A stretch of DNA of 64,000 nucleotides from Anaerolineae bacterium (GCA_019637635.1 JAHBVI010000007.1:29248-93247), one strand, 5' to 3'; positions 9,773-19,168 are shown, counted from the first letter of the stretch. Made by a program: numbers and translations. Notes: generated by a model from the sequence alone, not told the origin.

Positions 9773-9842
9773 AAGTATGAATTATGAATTATGAATTATG
9801 AAAGAAAGCCCCCTTCATAATTCCTAATTCATAATTCCTAAT
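9773..9842. repeat. Intergenic AATTATGA repeats with inverted copies
   Basis: Three to four copies of an 8-bp ATGAATT(A) unit are followed by reverse-complement units (CATAATTCCTAATT). The dyad lies between the coiled-coil gene stop and the selB start on the minus strand, so it would form a hairpin in a joint transcript. Confidence 0.75.
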
Positions 9843-11091
9843 TGTCTTCCTGAATGGGCACCAGGGCAGGTTGGCGGCGGCGGTTGGGGTTTTGTTCGAT
9901 GGCTTTTTCCACCTCTTCCAGCCAGATGCGCGGCCACTGTTTGAGGGCGTCGGCCTGGGCATTTTGCACGCGCCAGAGCAGCTCTTTTTCTTCTTTGAGT
10001 TTGCCCAGGGCTTCTTCCAGCAGAGTGATTTGTTCGCGCATTTCGCGTTCGTGGCGGTTGACGGTGGCCCAGCGTTGTTCACGGTCTACGTCTTCGTTTT
10101 TCCAGCGTTTGTCGTTTTCCAGGCGGAATTCGTCCCAACGGGCCAACATGCGGCCCGTTTCCACGCGCAGGAGTTCGGCCGATTCACGCTGCTGTTTTTC
10201 AATTTGTTCCTGCCACTGGCTGAGGGTGTCTACGGCCATTTTGGCTTCTTTGTATTGGTCGGAGAAGCGAATCCACTCTTTGTTGAACCGTTCCAGGTTG
10301 TTGGCCTGCTCTTCCATGGCCCGCCGCCAGCCTTCCAGCTTTTGGTTGCGTTCGTATTCGCCCAGTTGAATTTGTTCCATCCAGTTTTTGGTGCTTTGCT
10401 GGATGACTTCTTGCCGTTCGGTGATGGCGGGCAGGCTGTTTTCCAGGCGGAGCAGGGCGCTGTTGAGGGTGTCGAGACGGCCGTACACCCCCTCCCACCG
10501 TTTATTCATTTCCACAATGCTCGTTTGCAGGTCGGCGATGTTGCGGGCGTTGTGTTTTTCTTTCTCGCCCAGGAAGGTAAAGTTGCTGTCGCCCTGTTCC
10601 ACGCGGCTGCGCAGGTCGCTGATTTCCGTCTTTTGCTGGCCGATCAGGTTGGCCAGGCGGCTTTCTTCGGCCATGCGCATATCCATGTCGGTCTGCAATT
10701 TGCGGATGGGTTCCAGGCTTTTGCGGATTTCGCCCAATTCGCGGATGCTGCCTTCTTGTTCCACGCGGCGCAGCCGGTCCATTTCGGCCTGGGACTGGAT
10801 GCGCCGCCGGTCATACTGCTCAATCATCTGCACAATTTCGTCTTTGAATTGGGAAAGCTGCAAATCTACCTGGGGGATGCGGGAAATCTGGGTGGTCATG
10901 GCAGCGGTTTGCCGTTCCAATTCCTGGATGCGTTGTTCGCGGCTGTCCAGTTCCCGGTCTTTTAGCTCCACTTTTTGTTCCAATTCACTGAGGCGGCGGA
11001 GCAATTTGCGCCGCTCTTCGTCCAACCATTCCAGCCGATTTTGCAAATCGCTGATGGTTTGTTGTTGTAAGGGGGTATTGTTCCCTGCCAT
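9838..11091 (-). CDS. Coiled-coil protein of unknown function
   Basis: 417 residues with heptad-rich, Glu/Gln/Arg-rich sequence almost throughout, and no signal peptide, membrane helix or enzyme motif. The N-terminus (QTISDLQNRLEWLDEERRKLLRRLSELE) predicts a long rod. Similar rods serve as cytoskeletal, SMC-like or scaffolding proteins, but no family is recognisable. The start ATG has GGGAG 7 nt upstream. It precedes selB on the same strand but is separated from it by a hairpin-forming repeat. Confidence 0.75.
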   Translation of the reverse strand: MAGNNTPLQQQTISDLQNRLEWLDEERRKLLRRLSELEQKVELKDRELDSREQRIQELERQTAAMTTQISRIPQVDLQLSQFKDEIVQMIEQYDRRRIQSQAEMDRLRRVEQEGSIRELGEIRKSLEPIRKLQTDMDMRMAEESRLANLIGQQKTEISDLRSRVEQGDSNFTFLGEKEKHNARNIADLQTSIVEMNKRWEGVYGRLDTLNSALLRLENSLPAITERQEVIQQSTKNWMEQIQLGEYERNQKLEGWRRAMEEQANNLERFNKEWIRFSDQYKEAKMAVDTLSQWQEQIEKQQRESAELLRVETGRMLARWDEFRLENDKRWKNEDVDREQRWATVNRHEREMREQITLLEEALGKLKEEKELLWRVQNAQADALKQWPRIWLEEVEKAIEQNPNRRRQPALVPIQEDN

Positions 11092-11101
11092 AGCTTTCTC
11101 C

Positions 11102-11143
11102 CTACGGATTACCGATTACGGATGACGGATTACCGATTACCAA
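11102..11143. repeat. GATTACCGATTACG repeats between divergent genes
   Basis: Four to five 7-8-bp units (GGATTACC, GATTACGG) lie between the coiled-coil gene and the restriction-methylation gene, which are transcribed away from each other. Any promoters for the pair must be in or next to this 150-bp interval. I see no convincing -35/-10 pair. Confidence 0.7.
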
Positions 11144-11241
11144 TTCCCGCAACGGCCGTGCCGCGCATTATAGCCCGCCCCCCCACCATCTGCCACCTGC
11201 CCTGATTGGAGAACACACGGCCGTGCTGTAAAATACCCCCC

Positions 11242-14187
11242 ATGACGCCTGAAACATTCGTCGCCAAGTGGAGCAAAATTCAGCAAAAAGAAACGGCCGT
11301 GGCCCAATCCCACTTCAACGATGTCTGCCAGTTGGTGGGGCATCTGCCGCCGCTGGCCTATGACCCGGCGGGCCAACACTTCGCCTTTGAGACGCAAACG
11401 GTGAAACCGGGCGGCCAGAAAGGGTTTGCCGACGTATTCTTTCGGGATCATTTCATCTGGGAATACAAAGGGCCGCACAAAGACCTGGGCAAAGCCTACG
11501 CCCAACTGCAACTGTACCGCGAAGACCTGCACAACCCGCCGCTGCTGATCACCAGCGACATCCACACCATCATCATCCACACCAATTTCAACAACTACCC
11601 CACCATCCAGCACACCATCACCTTTGATGACCTGCTGCGTGGCGAGGGGCTGGAAAAACTGCGCTGGGCCTTCTTCCACCCCGACCGTTTTAAGCCGGAC
11701 AAAACGCAGGCGGAGATTACCAAAGCCAGCGCCGATACCTTTATTGCCGTAGCCGAGGCCATGAAGCGGCACCAGGCGATGACGGGCGAGGTGTATACGC
11801 CGGAGCAGTTGGCCCACTTTCTGGCGCGGCTGCTGTTTTGCCTGTTTGCCGAGGATTTGGATTTGCTGCCGCACAACGTGTTTAGCCAGATTGTGCGTTC
11901 GCAGGGGGTGGAACATGCTGACCTGCAATTTGGGCTGCGTAACCTGTTCCGGGAGATGCGCGGCGGCGGCGTCTTTGGTTTTTACCGCATCCGCGAGTTT
12001 GATGGCACGTTGTTTGATGATGAGTTTGTGCCCACCATTCCGGCGGAACTGGCGCGTTCGCTGCTGCAAGCGGCGGAGCAGAATTGGGCGCAGGTGGACC
12101 CGGCGATTTTTGGCACGCTGTTTGAGCGGGTGATTGACCCGGAGAAGCGGGCGCAGTTGGGGGCGCATTACACCAGTGTGGCCGACATTATGCTGATTGT
12201 GGAGCCGGTGCTGCTGGAGCCGCTGCGCCGCCGCTGGGATGAGGTGCGGCGGCAGGTGGATAGGGAATTAAGACAAGTGCCAGGCACGGCCGTTGATGCC
12301 TCGTCTGACGCAGTGGTTATGGCCGTGCCTGGCACTTCATCCGCCCACCAACTACTGGCCGACTTTGCCGCCGAGATTGCCGCCGTGCGCGTCCTGGACC
12401 CGGCCTGTGGTTCCGGCAACTTTCTCTATGTGGCTCTGCGCCAACTGCTGGATTTGCAGAAGCAGGTGATCGCCTATGCCGCCCGGCGGGGGCTGCCGGA
12501 GATTCCGCTGACGGTTGGGCCGGAGCAGTTGTTGGGCATTGAAATCAACCCCTACGCGCACGAACTGGCGCAGATTACGGCCTGGATTGGCTATTTGCAG
12601 TGGCGGCATGAGAATGGTTTTCAAGAGTTGCCCATGCCCATTCTATCTCCCCTGCATAACATCAAACGGATGGATGCAATTCAGGCTGTTGACGAGAACG
12701 GCCGTCTCACCGAACCCACCTGGCCCGCCGCCGACATCATCATCAGCAATCCTCCTTTTTTAGGCGGCAAACGGCTCAAAACAGAATTGGGCAGCGCCTA
12801 CGTTGAGCAGCTTTTTCAAATCTACGAGGGGCGGGTAGCTCATGAAGCCGATCTGGTTTGTTATTGGTTTGAAAAAGCCAGGGCAATGATTGAAATGGGG
12901 ACTGTTTCCCGCGCCGGGCTGCTGGCGACAAACTCCATTCGCGGCGGGCCAAATCGCCAGGTGTTAGACCGCATCAAACAATCGGGCGACATTTTTATGG
13001 CCTGGAGTGATCGCCCCTGGATATTGGAAGGGGCAGCGGTGCGGGTGTCTATAGTGGGGTTTGATAACGGCCGTGAAACCCACCGCGTCCTGGATGGTAA
13101 ACCCACCCCCGCCATCTATGCCAACCTGGCCAATACGCTGGATTTAAGCCAGGCGCGCCGCCTGGAAGAAAACGGCGGTTTGTCTTTTATGGGCGTCACC
13201 CCGGCCGGCCCGTTTGAAATTGACGGGGTAACGGCCCGGCGCTGGCTGGCTGCAAGCAATAGTAGCGGCCGTTTGAATGGTGATGTAATACGGCCGTACT
13301 ACAACGGCAATGACCTGAGCAAACGGCCGCGGGATGTATGGATTGTAGATTTTGGGGTCAGTATGCCATTGGCCGAAGCCAGCCTGTATGAACTCCCCTT
13401 CCAATACGTTCAAGAAGCCGTTTACCCTCTACGTCAACAAAACAATCGGGCTGCTTATCGGGAGAAATGGTGGCTGTTGGCCGAGTCTCGTTCAGGAATG
13501 CGTAATACGTTGAAACCGCTCAAGCGATACATGGGCACATCTATGGTGTCTAAACATCGCTTCTTTCAATGGTTGACGCCGGACATTTTACCTGCCAATC
13601 TAGTCATCGTGATTTCCCGCGAGGATGACTACTTTTTTGGCATGTTACATTCATGGGTACACCAACTGTGGGCATTGCGGTTAGGTACGTCGCTGGAAGA
13701 CCGCCCCCGCTATACACCCACTTCTACCTTTGAAACCTTCCCCTTCCCCTGGCCGCCCGGCCAGGAACCGGCCGAAAGCGCCGACCCGCGTGTGGCCGAG
13801 ATTGCTCATTGGGCGCGGGCGCTGCATGGCTGGCGCGAGGCGTGGCTGAACCCGCCGCCGCCGCCGGGCAATACGATTGACGTGGCCCATGCCAAAATGG
13901 TGCAAAACCGCACCCTCACCAATCTATACAACGGTCTGGTCTATTACCGGGAGACGAGACCTGACAGGTCTTCAAGACCTGTCAGGTCTGCCGCCCCGTT
14001 TGACCGGGCGGAGTTTGGCAAGGTGACGCGCCACTCCGTCAGCCGCGCTGAGATTGAAGAGCTGGATGACATCCACACGGCGCTGGATCGGGCGGTGTTG
14101 GATGCCTACGGCTGGCCGCCTGACCTGGGCGATGAGGAAATTCTGGAACGGCTGCTGGCGCTCAATTTGCAGCGGGCCGGGAATTGA
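11242..14187 (+). CDS. Single-chain restriction endonuclease/DNA methyltransferase (type IIG/IIL, MmeI-like)
   Basis: 981 residues from the ATG; a TTG 36 bp upstream is in frame but has no better ribosome site. Residues ~60-78 hold a PD-(D/E)XK-like nuclease core (FADVFF then WEYKG). A helical spacer follows, then an adenine methyltransferase with the SAM motif DPACGSGNF near residue 388 and the catalytic motif SNPPF near 500. The C-terminal part fits a target-recognition region. In this family one polypeptide both methylates and cuts, so no partner gene is needed, and none is present. Two perfect palindromic inserts sit in frame (12275-12337 just before the SAM motif, 13957-13989 near the C-terminus). 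Both core motifs are intact. Confidence 0.87.
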   Translation: MTPETFVAKWSKIQQKETAVAQSHFNDVCQLVGHLPPLAYDPAGQHFAFETQTVKPGGQKGFADVFFRDHFIWEYKGPHKDLGKAYAQLQLYREDLHNPPLLITSDIHTIIIHTNFNNYPTIQHTITFDDLLRGEGLEKLRWAFFHPDRFKPDKTQAEITKASADTFIAVAEAMKRHQAMTGEVYTPEQLAHFLARLLFCLFAEDLDLLPHNVFSQIVRSQGVEHADLQFGLRNLFREMRGGGVFGFYRIREFDGTLFDDEFVPTIPAELARSLLQAAEQNWAQVDPAIFGTLFERVIDPEKRAQLGAHYTSVADIMLIVEPVLLEPLRRRWDEVRRQVDRELRQVPGTAVDASSDAVVMAVPGTSSAHQLLADFAAEIAAVRVLDPACGSGNFLYVALRQLLDLQKQVIAYAARRGLPEIPLTVGPEQLLGIEINPYAHELAQITAWIGYLQWRHENGFQELPMPILSPLHNIKRMDAIQAVDENGRLTEPTWPAADIIISNPPFLGGKRLKTELGSAYVEQLFQIYEGRVAHEADLVCYWFEKARAMIEMGTVSRAGLLATNSIRGGPNRQVLDRIKQSGDIFMAWSDRPWILEGAAVRVSIVGFDNGRETHRVLDGKPTPAIYANLANTLDLSQARRLEENGGLSFMGVTPAGPFEIDGVTARRWLAASNSSGRLNGDVIRPYYNGNDLSKRPRDVWIVDFGVSMPLAEASLYELPFQYVQEAVYPLRQQNNRAAYREKWWLLAESRSGMRNTLKPLKRYMGTSMVSKHRFFQWLTPDILPANLVIVISREDDYFFGMLHSWVHQLWALRLGTSLEDRPRYTPTSTFETFPFPWPPGQEPAESADPRVAEIAHWARALHGWREAWLNPPPPPGNTIDVAHAKMVQNRTLTNLYNGLVYYRETRPDRSSRPVRSAAPFDRAEFGKVTRHSVSRAEIEELDDIHTALDRAVLDAYGWPPDLGDEEILERLLALNLQRAGN
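12275..12337. repeat. In-frame palindromic insert in the restriction-methylation gene (AAGTGCCAGGCAC type)
   Basis: The arms AAGTGCCAGGCACGGCC and GGCCGTGCCTGGCACTT are 17-bp perfect inverted repeats around a 29-nt loop. They are read through as residues ~345-366 (Val-Pro-Gly-Thr-Ala ... Val-Pro-Gly-Thr). The insert lies in the linker between the helical spacer and the SAM-binding motif and keeps the frame. Confidence 0.85.
13957..13989. repeat. In-frame palindromic insert, AGACCTGACAGGTCTT type
   Basis: The 16-bp arms AGACCTGACAGGTCTT and AAGACCTGTCAGGTCT are perfect inverted repeats around a single C. Each arm is itself a near-palindrome. The insert is translated as Arg-Pro-Asp-Arg-Ser-Ser-Arg-Pro-Val-Arg-Ser in the C-terminal region of the methyltransferase, without a frame change. 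Confidence 0.9.
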
Positions 14188-14605
14188 CGCCGGTTTTTGC
14201 TAAAGGAACAGTAACTATTCAGGTGGGCCATTTACACCCTCACCGACGCCAGTTCCTTTCCCCTCCTGTTCGCCATCGAGGAGTTCGTGCGCCTACACGC
14301 GAACGAGCCGCACGTGGGCGCGCGGCTCTCCTCGAACAGAATATCTGGACTTTGGAATTACTCTGGCCTCTTCTGGTACGGCCGTGAACCGATTACGGTT
14401 CACGGATTACGGTTCACGGCCGTACCCCCCAGTTGCCCCCATCCCCCCATTGCGTTACCATTCCCGCCGCAATCTTTTCAGGTCTTTAGGTAGAAATTCA
14501 GGAAGGAATTACTCGTCACTCGTCACCCGTCACTCATCACCCGTCACTGGGCTGTGATGCGTGACGAGAGATGCGTGACGTTTGTGGAAGAAGGAAGAGC
14601 GTTGT
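14188..14605. other. Gene-poor interval with possible coding remnant and repeats
   Basis: In the first half a plus-strand frame from about 14215 to 14420 reads protein-like sequence (RWAIYTLTDASSFPLLF, SSNRISGLWNYSGLFWYGR) but has no ATG and no ribosome site. It may be a decayed gene end, and I cannot name the family. From about 14384 a TTACGGTTCACGG dyad begins. Between about 14511 and 14580 there are GTCACTCGTCACCC units followed by GATGCGTGACGAG units, a hairpin-forming pair. A ribosome site (AAGGAAGAG, from 14591) for the next gene closes the interval. Confidence 0.45.
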
Positions 14606-17600
14606 ATGGAGTCCAAATTATCCCGTTGGTGTGATGGCCTCATTGAAGCCGGCTGGCTGGCGGCCATCATCACCGCCCCCCTCTTTTTTAATATCCATTC
14701 CGACCGTGTGTTTGAGCCGGACAAATTGACGCTGCTGCGCTCCATTGCCCTGGTAATGCTCTCCGCCTGGCTGGTGCGTTTTGTAGACCAGCGCGGCTGG
14801 CAGGCCAAAAACCGGCTCAGCTGGCGCGATGCCCAGTCGGTGTGGAAAGCGCCCTTCATCTTGCCAGTGGCGCTGCTGGCGCTGGTTTACGTGCTGTCCA
14901 CCATCTTTTCCGTCACGCCCGCCATCAGTTGGGCCGGTTCTTACCAGCGGTTGCAGGGCACTTACACCACCCTCTCCTACATCACCATTTTCCTGGTAAC
15001 GATTATGACCATGCGCACACGGGCGCAGGTGCGGCGGGTGGTCACGGCCGTGATCATCACCAGCATCCCCATCGCCTTCTATGGCCTCTTGCAGCACTTC
15101 GACCTGGACCCGCTGCCCTGGGGCGGCAACGTGCAAACGCGCGTCGCCGGGCACATGGGCAACGCCATCTTCATTGCCGCCTACCTGATCATGGCCGTGC
15201 CCCTGACGGTGGCCCGCATTATCTCCTCCTTCAACAACATCCTCAACGACGAAGAGTTGGCCGCCGCCGACATCATGCGCTCTTCCATCTATATTTTTAC
15301 GCTGGCTATCCAACTGATCACCATTTACTGGTCGGGCAGCCGCGGCCCCTGGCTGGGGCTGGGCGTGGGCATGTTCGCCTTTGTGCTGATTGTGCTGGTG
15401 TCGCTGCGCAACGCCGCCGAAGACAAAAGCCGCTTTGGCCTGAAAGACGCCGGACAGTCGCTCTTGCTGGTCATCGTCGGTTCCGCCGTTGCCTATCTGG
15501 TGGTGTCGCTGCTGCTGAATTTGCTCAGCGGGTCAGGCCGTTTTGCTTCGCTGGCCGGGCCGATGGGGTCATTTGTAGCCTTTGTGGTCGCCGTAGGGCT
15601 GGTGATGCTGGCCATCTTTGTGCTGTTGGCGGCGCGGCGTGGCTGGCGCTGGCTCTGGTTTAGCTGGATGGCGCTGTCGGTGCTGCTAGGGGCGTGGATT
15701 GTGCTGTTTAATCTGCCGTTGGAAGTGACACGGCCGTATGCCCAAACCCCCGTCGTCGGCAATGTTGTCACCACCCTGGATGAATGGCGCGGGCTGCCGC
15801 TCATCGGTCGCCTGGGCACCATTCTGGAATCAGAATCCGGCACCGGCCGCGTGCGTGTCCTCATCTGGGAAGGGGCGCTGGACATGCTGCTGCCCCACGA
15901 ACCCATCCAGTTCCCGGATGGTAAAAGCGACCCGTTTAATCTGTTACGGCCGTTGATCGGCTACGGCCCGGAAGCCATGTACGTGGCCTATAACCGCTTC
16001 TACCCGCCGGAACTGGCCACCATCGAAGCCCGCAACGCCTCCCCTGACCGCTCCCACAACGAAACCTATGACGCCCTGGTCATCACCGGCCTGTTGGGCT
16101 TTCTGGTTTGGCAGTGGCTTTACCTCAGCGTCTTTTACTACGGCTTCAAATGGTTGGGCGTGCTGCGCTCCCGGTTTGATGGCTACCTGCTGATTGGTTT
16201 GTGGATTGGTATGGGGTTGTTGGTCACGGCCGTATTTGCCGTCTGGCGCGGCCCCATCTATTTCGGCGTGGCCCTGCCCTTTGGTTCCATTGGCGGGCTG
16301 GTGCTATACCTGGTCTATTACGCCCTCTTTGCCCGTTTGCCGGAAGGGGAAGAGGTGCAGCCGTTCCGCTGGGATCGCCTGCTCATCACCGCCCTCATTG
16401 CCGCCATCATCGCCCATTACGTGGAAATTCACTTTGGCATCGCCATCGCCTCCACCCGCATCCACTTTTTTGTCTACCTGGGACTGATGTTCGTGGTTAC
16501 GCAGCTCATGTCGGCCCAGACCACCGAAACCGCGCCGGCGCCCGCGCCCGTCATACCGGCAGGAAAAGGGCGCAAACGGAGTGGCGCCGCTGCCACCAGG
16601 CCCGCCGCCGCTGCCACCGGCCAGAGTTACGGCGTCTGGGGGCCGCTGCTGCTAAACGCCTTGATGCTGGCCCTCATCCTGGGCACATTGGCCTATTCGT
16701 TCATCACCTACAACCAGCCGCCGGACGTAAGCAGCGTCACCCAAATCACACCCGGCACCATCTTCCACCAATCCATGCTGGTCAATGCCAAGAAGGATTT
16801 CACCGATTCCCCGTTTATCTTTCTCATGTTCATCCTTACCTGGGCCTTGGGCACGCTGGTAATTGCCAGCGAAATGGTGAAAGAGGGGGAACTGCGCTTC
16901 CAGTCTGCGGCCCGTAAGCTGGCAGCCAACCGGCGGCAACTGGCGTTGATCCTGTTTGCCGTAATGGGCGCGGCCAGCTTTGTGGCGCGTTTGCTTTTCC
17001 CCTTGCCCGATTCGGCCAATGCCACCAGCCTGCTGGGGCAAAGCCTCTATTGGGTGTGGGGTGGGTTGAGCCTGTGGGCCGCTTACCGCTTGTGGCGGAG
17101 CGAGGAAGCAGGACGATTGGCGGCCACGGCCGTGGCCCTGGCCGGCTTGCTCTTTACCGTTCCCCTCATCATCGCCGGTGGGTGGCTGGGGCTGGGCGTG
17201 GGCCTGGTTTGCGCCGTGCTGCTCTACCTGTTGTGGGACAATGCCTGGAATAGTTCATTGGGCGCAGTGGGAGTGTTAACGGCCGTGTCCCTGGGCATCG
17301 GTCTCATGTATGCTTATTTCCAGGCGTTCCAACTTCGTTACAGCATCCTGTACGGTGTCCTCAATCCCCGCCCCGAAGACCCGGCCCTGTTACAGCAATT
17401 CCTGGTAAACGAAGCCGCTCGCGCCGCCGCCATGCTCACCTTTTACTACCTGTTTGTTTTTGGGCTGCTCATCCTGTCCGCCTTTGCCCTGTCTGCCAGC
17501 CGCAAACCGCCCATCCGCCAGAATGGAACCACCCCGGCCTATGCCCTGTTGGCGGCGCTGGTGCTGGTGACCAGCATGGCGATCCTTTTCACCAACACCC

Positions 17601-19123
17601 GCGTCGTCCAGGCCGACATCATCTACAAACGCGGCAAATTCTATGACAACCAGGCCGCCCGCAACAGCGATACCAACTTCTGGCAGTACGCCATCGCCAT
17701 TTATGAGGCGGCCATTGACCGCACCCCCCGCGAAGACTTTTACTACCTCTTCTTGGGGCGCGCCTACCTGGAATTGGCGACCTTGTTCACCAACAGCGAT
17801 CCCGCCAGGGCGGAACAACTGCTCAATCAGGCGCAAAGCCGCCTGGAAGACGCCCAAGACATTAACCCGCTGAACACCGACCACACGGCCAACCTGGCCC
17901 GCCTGAACACACGCGGCATCAGCCTGAGCCAGGACGAAGTAAAGCGGCAGCAGCGCATAGACGCCGCCCAGGCATATTACCTGGACGCCCTGGCGCTCAG
18001 CCCGCAAAACTCCGTCATTCGTAACGAGTACGGCTCGCTGGAACTGAGCGTGATGCAAGACTGCCCCGCAGCCCTGGCTACCTACCAGGAGTCGCTGGAC
18101 ATTGATCCCTACTACACTGACACCTACTTCCGGCTGGCCGATGCTCTGGTGGCTTGTGGTAATGAAATGGACGAGGCCGAGCGCGACGCCATGTACACCG
18201 ACGCCGTAGGTACCCTGGAAGAGGGGCTGGCCATCAACCCCAACAACGCCCGTGCCTGGCTGCGCCTGGGGCAGATTTACCAGCAGCTCGAGCGGTATGA
18301 CGCGGCCGTCACCGCCTTTGGCAATGTACGCCAGTATGATCCCCAGGGCCGCGTGGCTCCTGCCTGGAACGTGAATCTGCTCATAGCCCGCGCCCTCTTC
18401 CAAAAGGGCGATCTGGCGCAGGCGGAAGCACTGGCGCAACAAACCCTGGCGACCGCCCCGGAAGAGGCCAAACCGCAAATCCAACAATTGCTCAACCAGA
18501 TTTTGGGGAACGATGCCGCCAGCGAGGCGCTCTCGGAAGTGGAGGTGGTGACGGATTTTGCGTTGGATGGGGCACGGCCGTTGGCCGCTATTCCGCCTGC
18601 CGAACGCAACGCTTATTACGACAGTTACCCCCCCTTTGTCATTGATACCACAAAGAACTACGAAGCCATCATTCACACCGCTCAAGGCCCCATGCGCTTC
18701 CGCCTGTACACCGCCGAAGCGCCGCTGACGGTAAACAACTTCGTCTACCTGGCCTCGCAAGGTTTTTATGATGGCACCACCTTCCACCGGGTGCTGGCGA
18801 ACTTCATGGCGCAGGGCGGCGACCCCACCGGCACGGGCGGCGGCGGCCCCGGCTACAACTTTGCCGACGAGACGGCCAACGACCTGACCTTTGACCGGCG
18901 TGGCCTGCTGGCCATGGCCAACGCCGGGCCAAACACCAACGGCAGTCAATTTTTCATCACCTTTGTGCCTACGCCGCACCTGAACGGGGCGCACACCATC
19001 TTCGGCGAACTGCTGGAAGGGGATGACGTTCTCAGCGCCCTTACCCTGCGCGACCCCAACGCCGCCCCCACCTTTGCCGGGGATGTGATTGAGCGGATTG
19101 AGATTGTGGAGGGGGAGAGGTAA
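14606..19123 (+). CDS. O-antigen-ligase-like membrane protein fused to TPR repeats and a C-terminal cyclophilin domain
   Basis: 1505 residues from the ATG that follows AAGGAAGAG; a TTG at 14582 is an inferior alternative. The N-terminal ~560 residues form a polytopic O-antigen ligase/polymerase-like domain (SGSRGPWLGLG near 245; SHNETYDALVITGLLGF near 480). A second block of membrane helices runs to about 1000. TPR-type helical repeats span about 1010-1340. The last ~155 residues (from about 1350) are a peptidyl-prolyl cis-trans isomerase of the cyclophilin type (FHRVLANFMAQGGDPTGTG, NGSQFFITF, GAHTIFGEL). The ligase half would act on lipid-linked glycans. The isomerase would be on the same side as the TPRs. 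The frame is uninterrupted. A WecA-like gene follows 45 bp downstream. Confidence 0.85.
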   Translation: MESKLSRWCDGLIEAGWLAAIITAPLFFNIHSDRVFEPDKLTLLRSIALVMLSAWLVRFVDQRGWQAKNRLSWRDAQSVWKAPFILPVALLALVYVLSTIFSVTPAISWAGSYQRLQGTYTTLSYITIFLVTIMTMRTRAQVRRVVTAVIITSIPIAFYGLLQHFDLDPLPWGGNVQTRVAGHMGNAIFIAAYLIMAVPLTVARIISSFNNILNDEELAAADIMRSSIYIFTLAIQLITIYWSGSRGPWLGLGVGMFAFVLIVLVSLRNAAEDKSRFGLKDAGQSLLLVIVGSAVAYLVVSLLLNLLSGSGRFASLAGPMGSFVAFVVAVGLVMLAIFVLLAARRGWRWLWFSWMALSVLLGAWIVLFNLPLEVTRPYAQTPVVGNVVTTLDEWRGLPLIGRLGTILESESGTGRVRVLIWEGALDMLLPHEPIQFPDGKSDPFNLLRPLIGYGPEAMYVAYNRFYPPELATIEARNASPDRSHNETYDALVITGLLGFLVWQWLYLSVFYYGFKWLGVLRSRFDGYLLIGLWIGMGLLVTAVFAVWRGPIYFGVALPFGSIGGLVLYLVYYALFARLPEGEEVQPFRWDRLLITALIAAIIAHYVEIHFGIAIASTRIHFFVYLGLMFVVTQLMSAQTTETAPAPAPVIPAGKGRKRSGAAATRPAAAATGQSYGVWGPLLLNALMLALILGTLAYSFITYNQPPDVSSVTQITPGTIFHQSMLVNAKKDFTDSPFIFLMFILTWALGTLVIASEMVKEGELRFQSAARKLAANRRQLALILFAVMGAASFVARLLFPLPDSANATSLLGQSLYWVWGGLSLWAAYRLWRSEEAGRLAATAVALAGLLFTVPLIIAGGWLGLGVGLVCAVLLYLLWDNAWNSSLGAVGVLTAVSLGIGLMYAYFQAFQLRYSILYGVLNPRPEDPALLQQFLVNEAARAAAMLTFYYLFVFGLLILSAFALSASRKPPIRQNGTTPAYALLAALVLVTSMAILFTNTRVVQADIIYKRGKFYDNQAARNSDTNFWQYAIAIYEAAIDRTPREDFYYLFLGRAYLELATLFTNSDPARAEQLLNQAQSRLEDAQDINPLNTDHTANLARLNTRGISLSQDEVKRQQRIDAAQAYYLDALALSPQNSVIRNEYGSLELSVMQDCPAALATYQESLDIDPYYTDTYFRLADALVACGNEMDEAERDAMYTDAVGTLEEGLAINPNNARAWLRLGQIYQQLERYDAAVTAFGNVRQYDPQGRVAPAWNVNLLIARALFQKGDLAQAEALAQQTLATAPEEAKPQIQQLLNQILGNDAASEALSEVEVVTDFALDGARPLAAIPPAERNAYYDSYPPFVIDTTKNYEAIIHTAQGPMRFRLYTAEAPLTVNNFVYLASQGFYDGTTFHRVLANFMAQGGDPTGTGGGGPGYNFADETANDLTFDRRGLLAMANAGPNTNGSQFFITFVPTPHLNGAHTIFGELLEGDDVLSALTLRDPNAAPTFAGDVIERIEIVEGER

Positions 19124-19159
19124 TTGGGTAATTGAGTAATTACTCAATTACCCAATTAC
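19120..19159. repeat. 40-bp perfect palindrome built from TAATTGGG repeats
   Basis: GTAATTGGGTAATTGAGTAA is followed at once by its exact reverse complement, giving 20-bp arms with no loop. It begins at the stop codon of the ligase-cyclophilin gene and ends 9 bp before the next start codon. A transcript crossing it would form a long AU-rich hairpin. Confidence 0.9.
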
Positions 19160-19168
19160 TTTGCTCCT

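Noticed and set aside
9871..10965. 364-codon plus-strand frame opposite the coiled-coil gene
   Set aside because: The Phe/Leu-rich product is the complement of Glu/Lys/Gln codons of a coiled coil. No ribosome site, no recognisable domain.
17390..19147. Long open frame of 585 codons on the minus strand opposite the ligase-cyclophilin gene
   Set aside because: It is antisense to well-supported TPR and cyclophilin domains, its sequence has no family signature, and long antisense frames are expected in high-GC DNA with this codon use.
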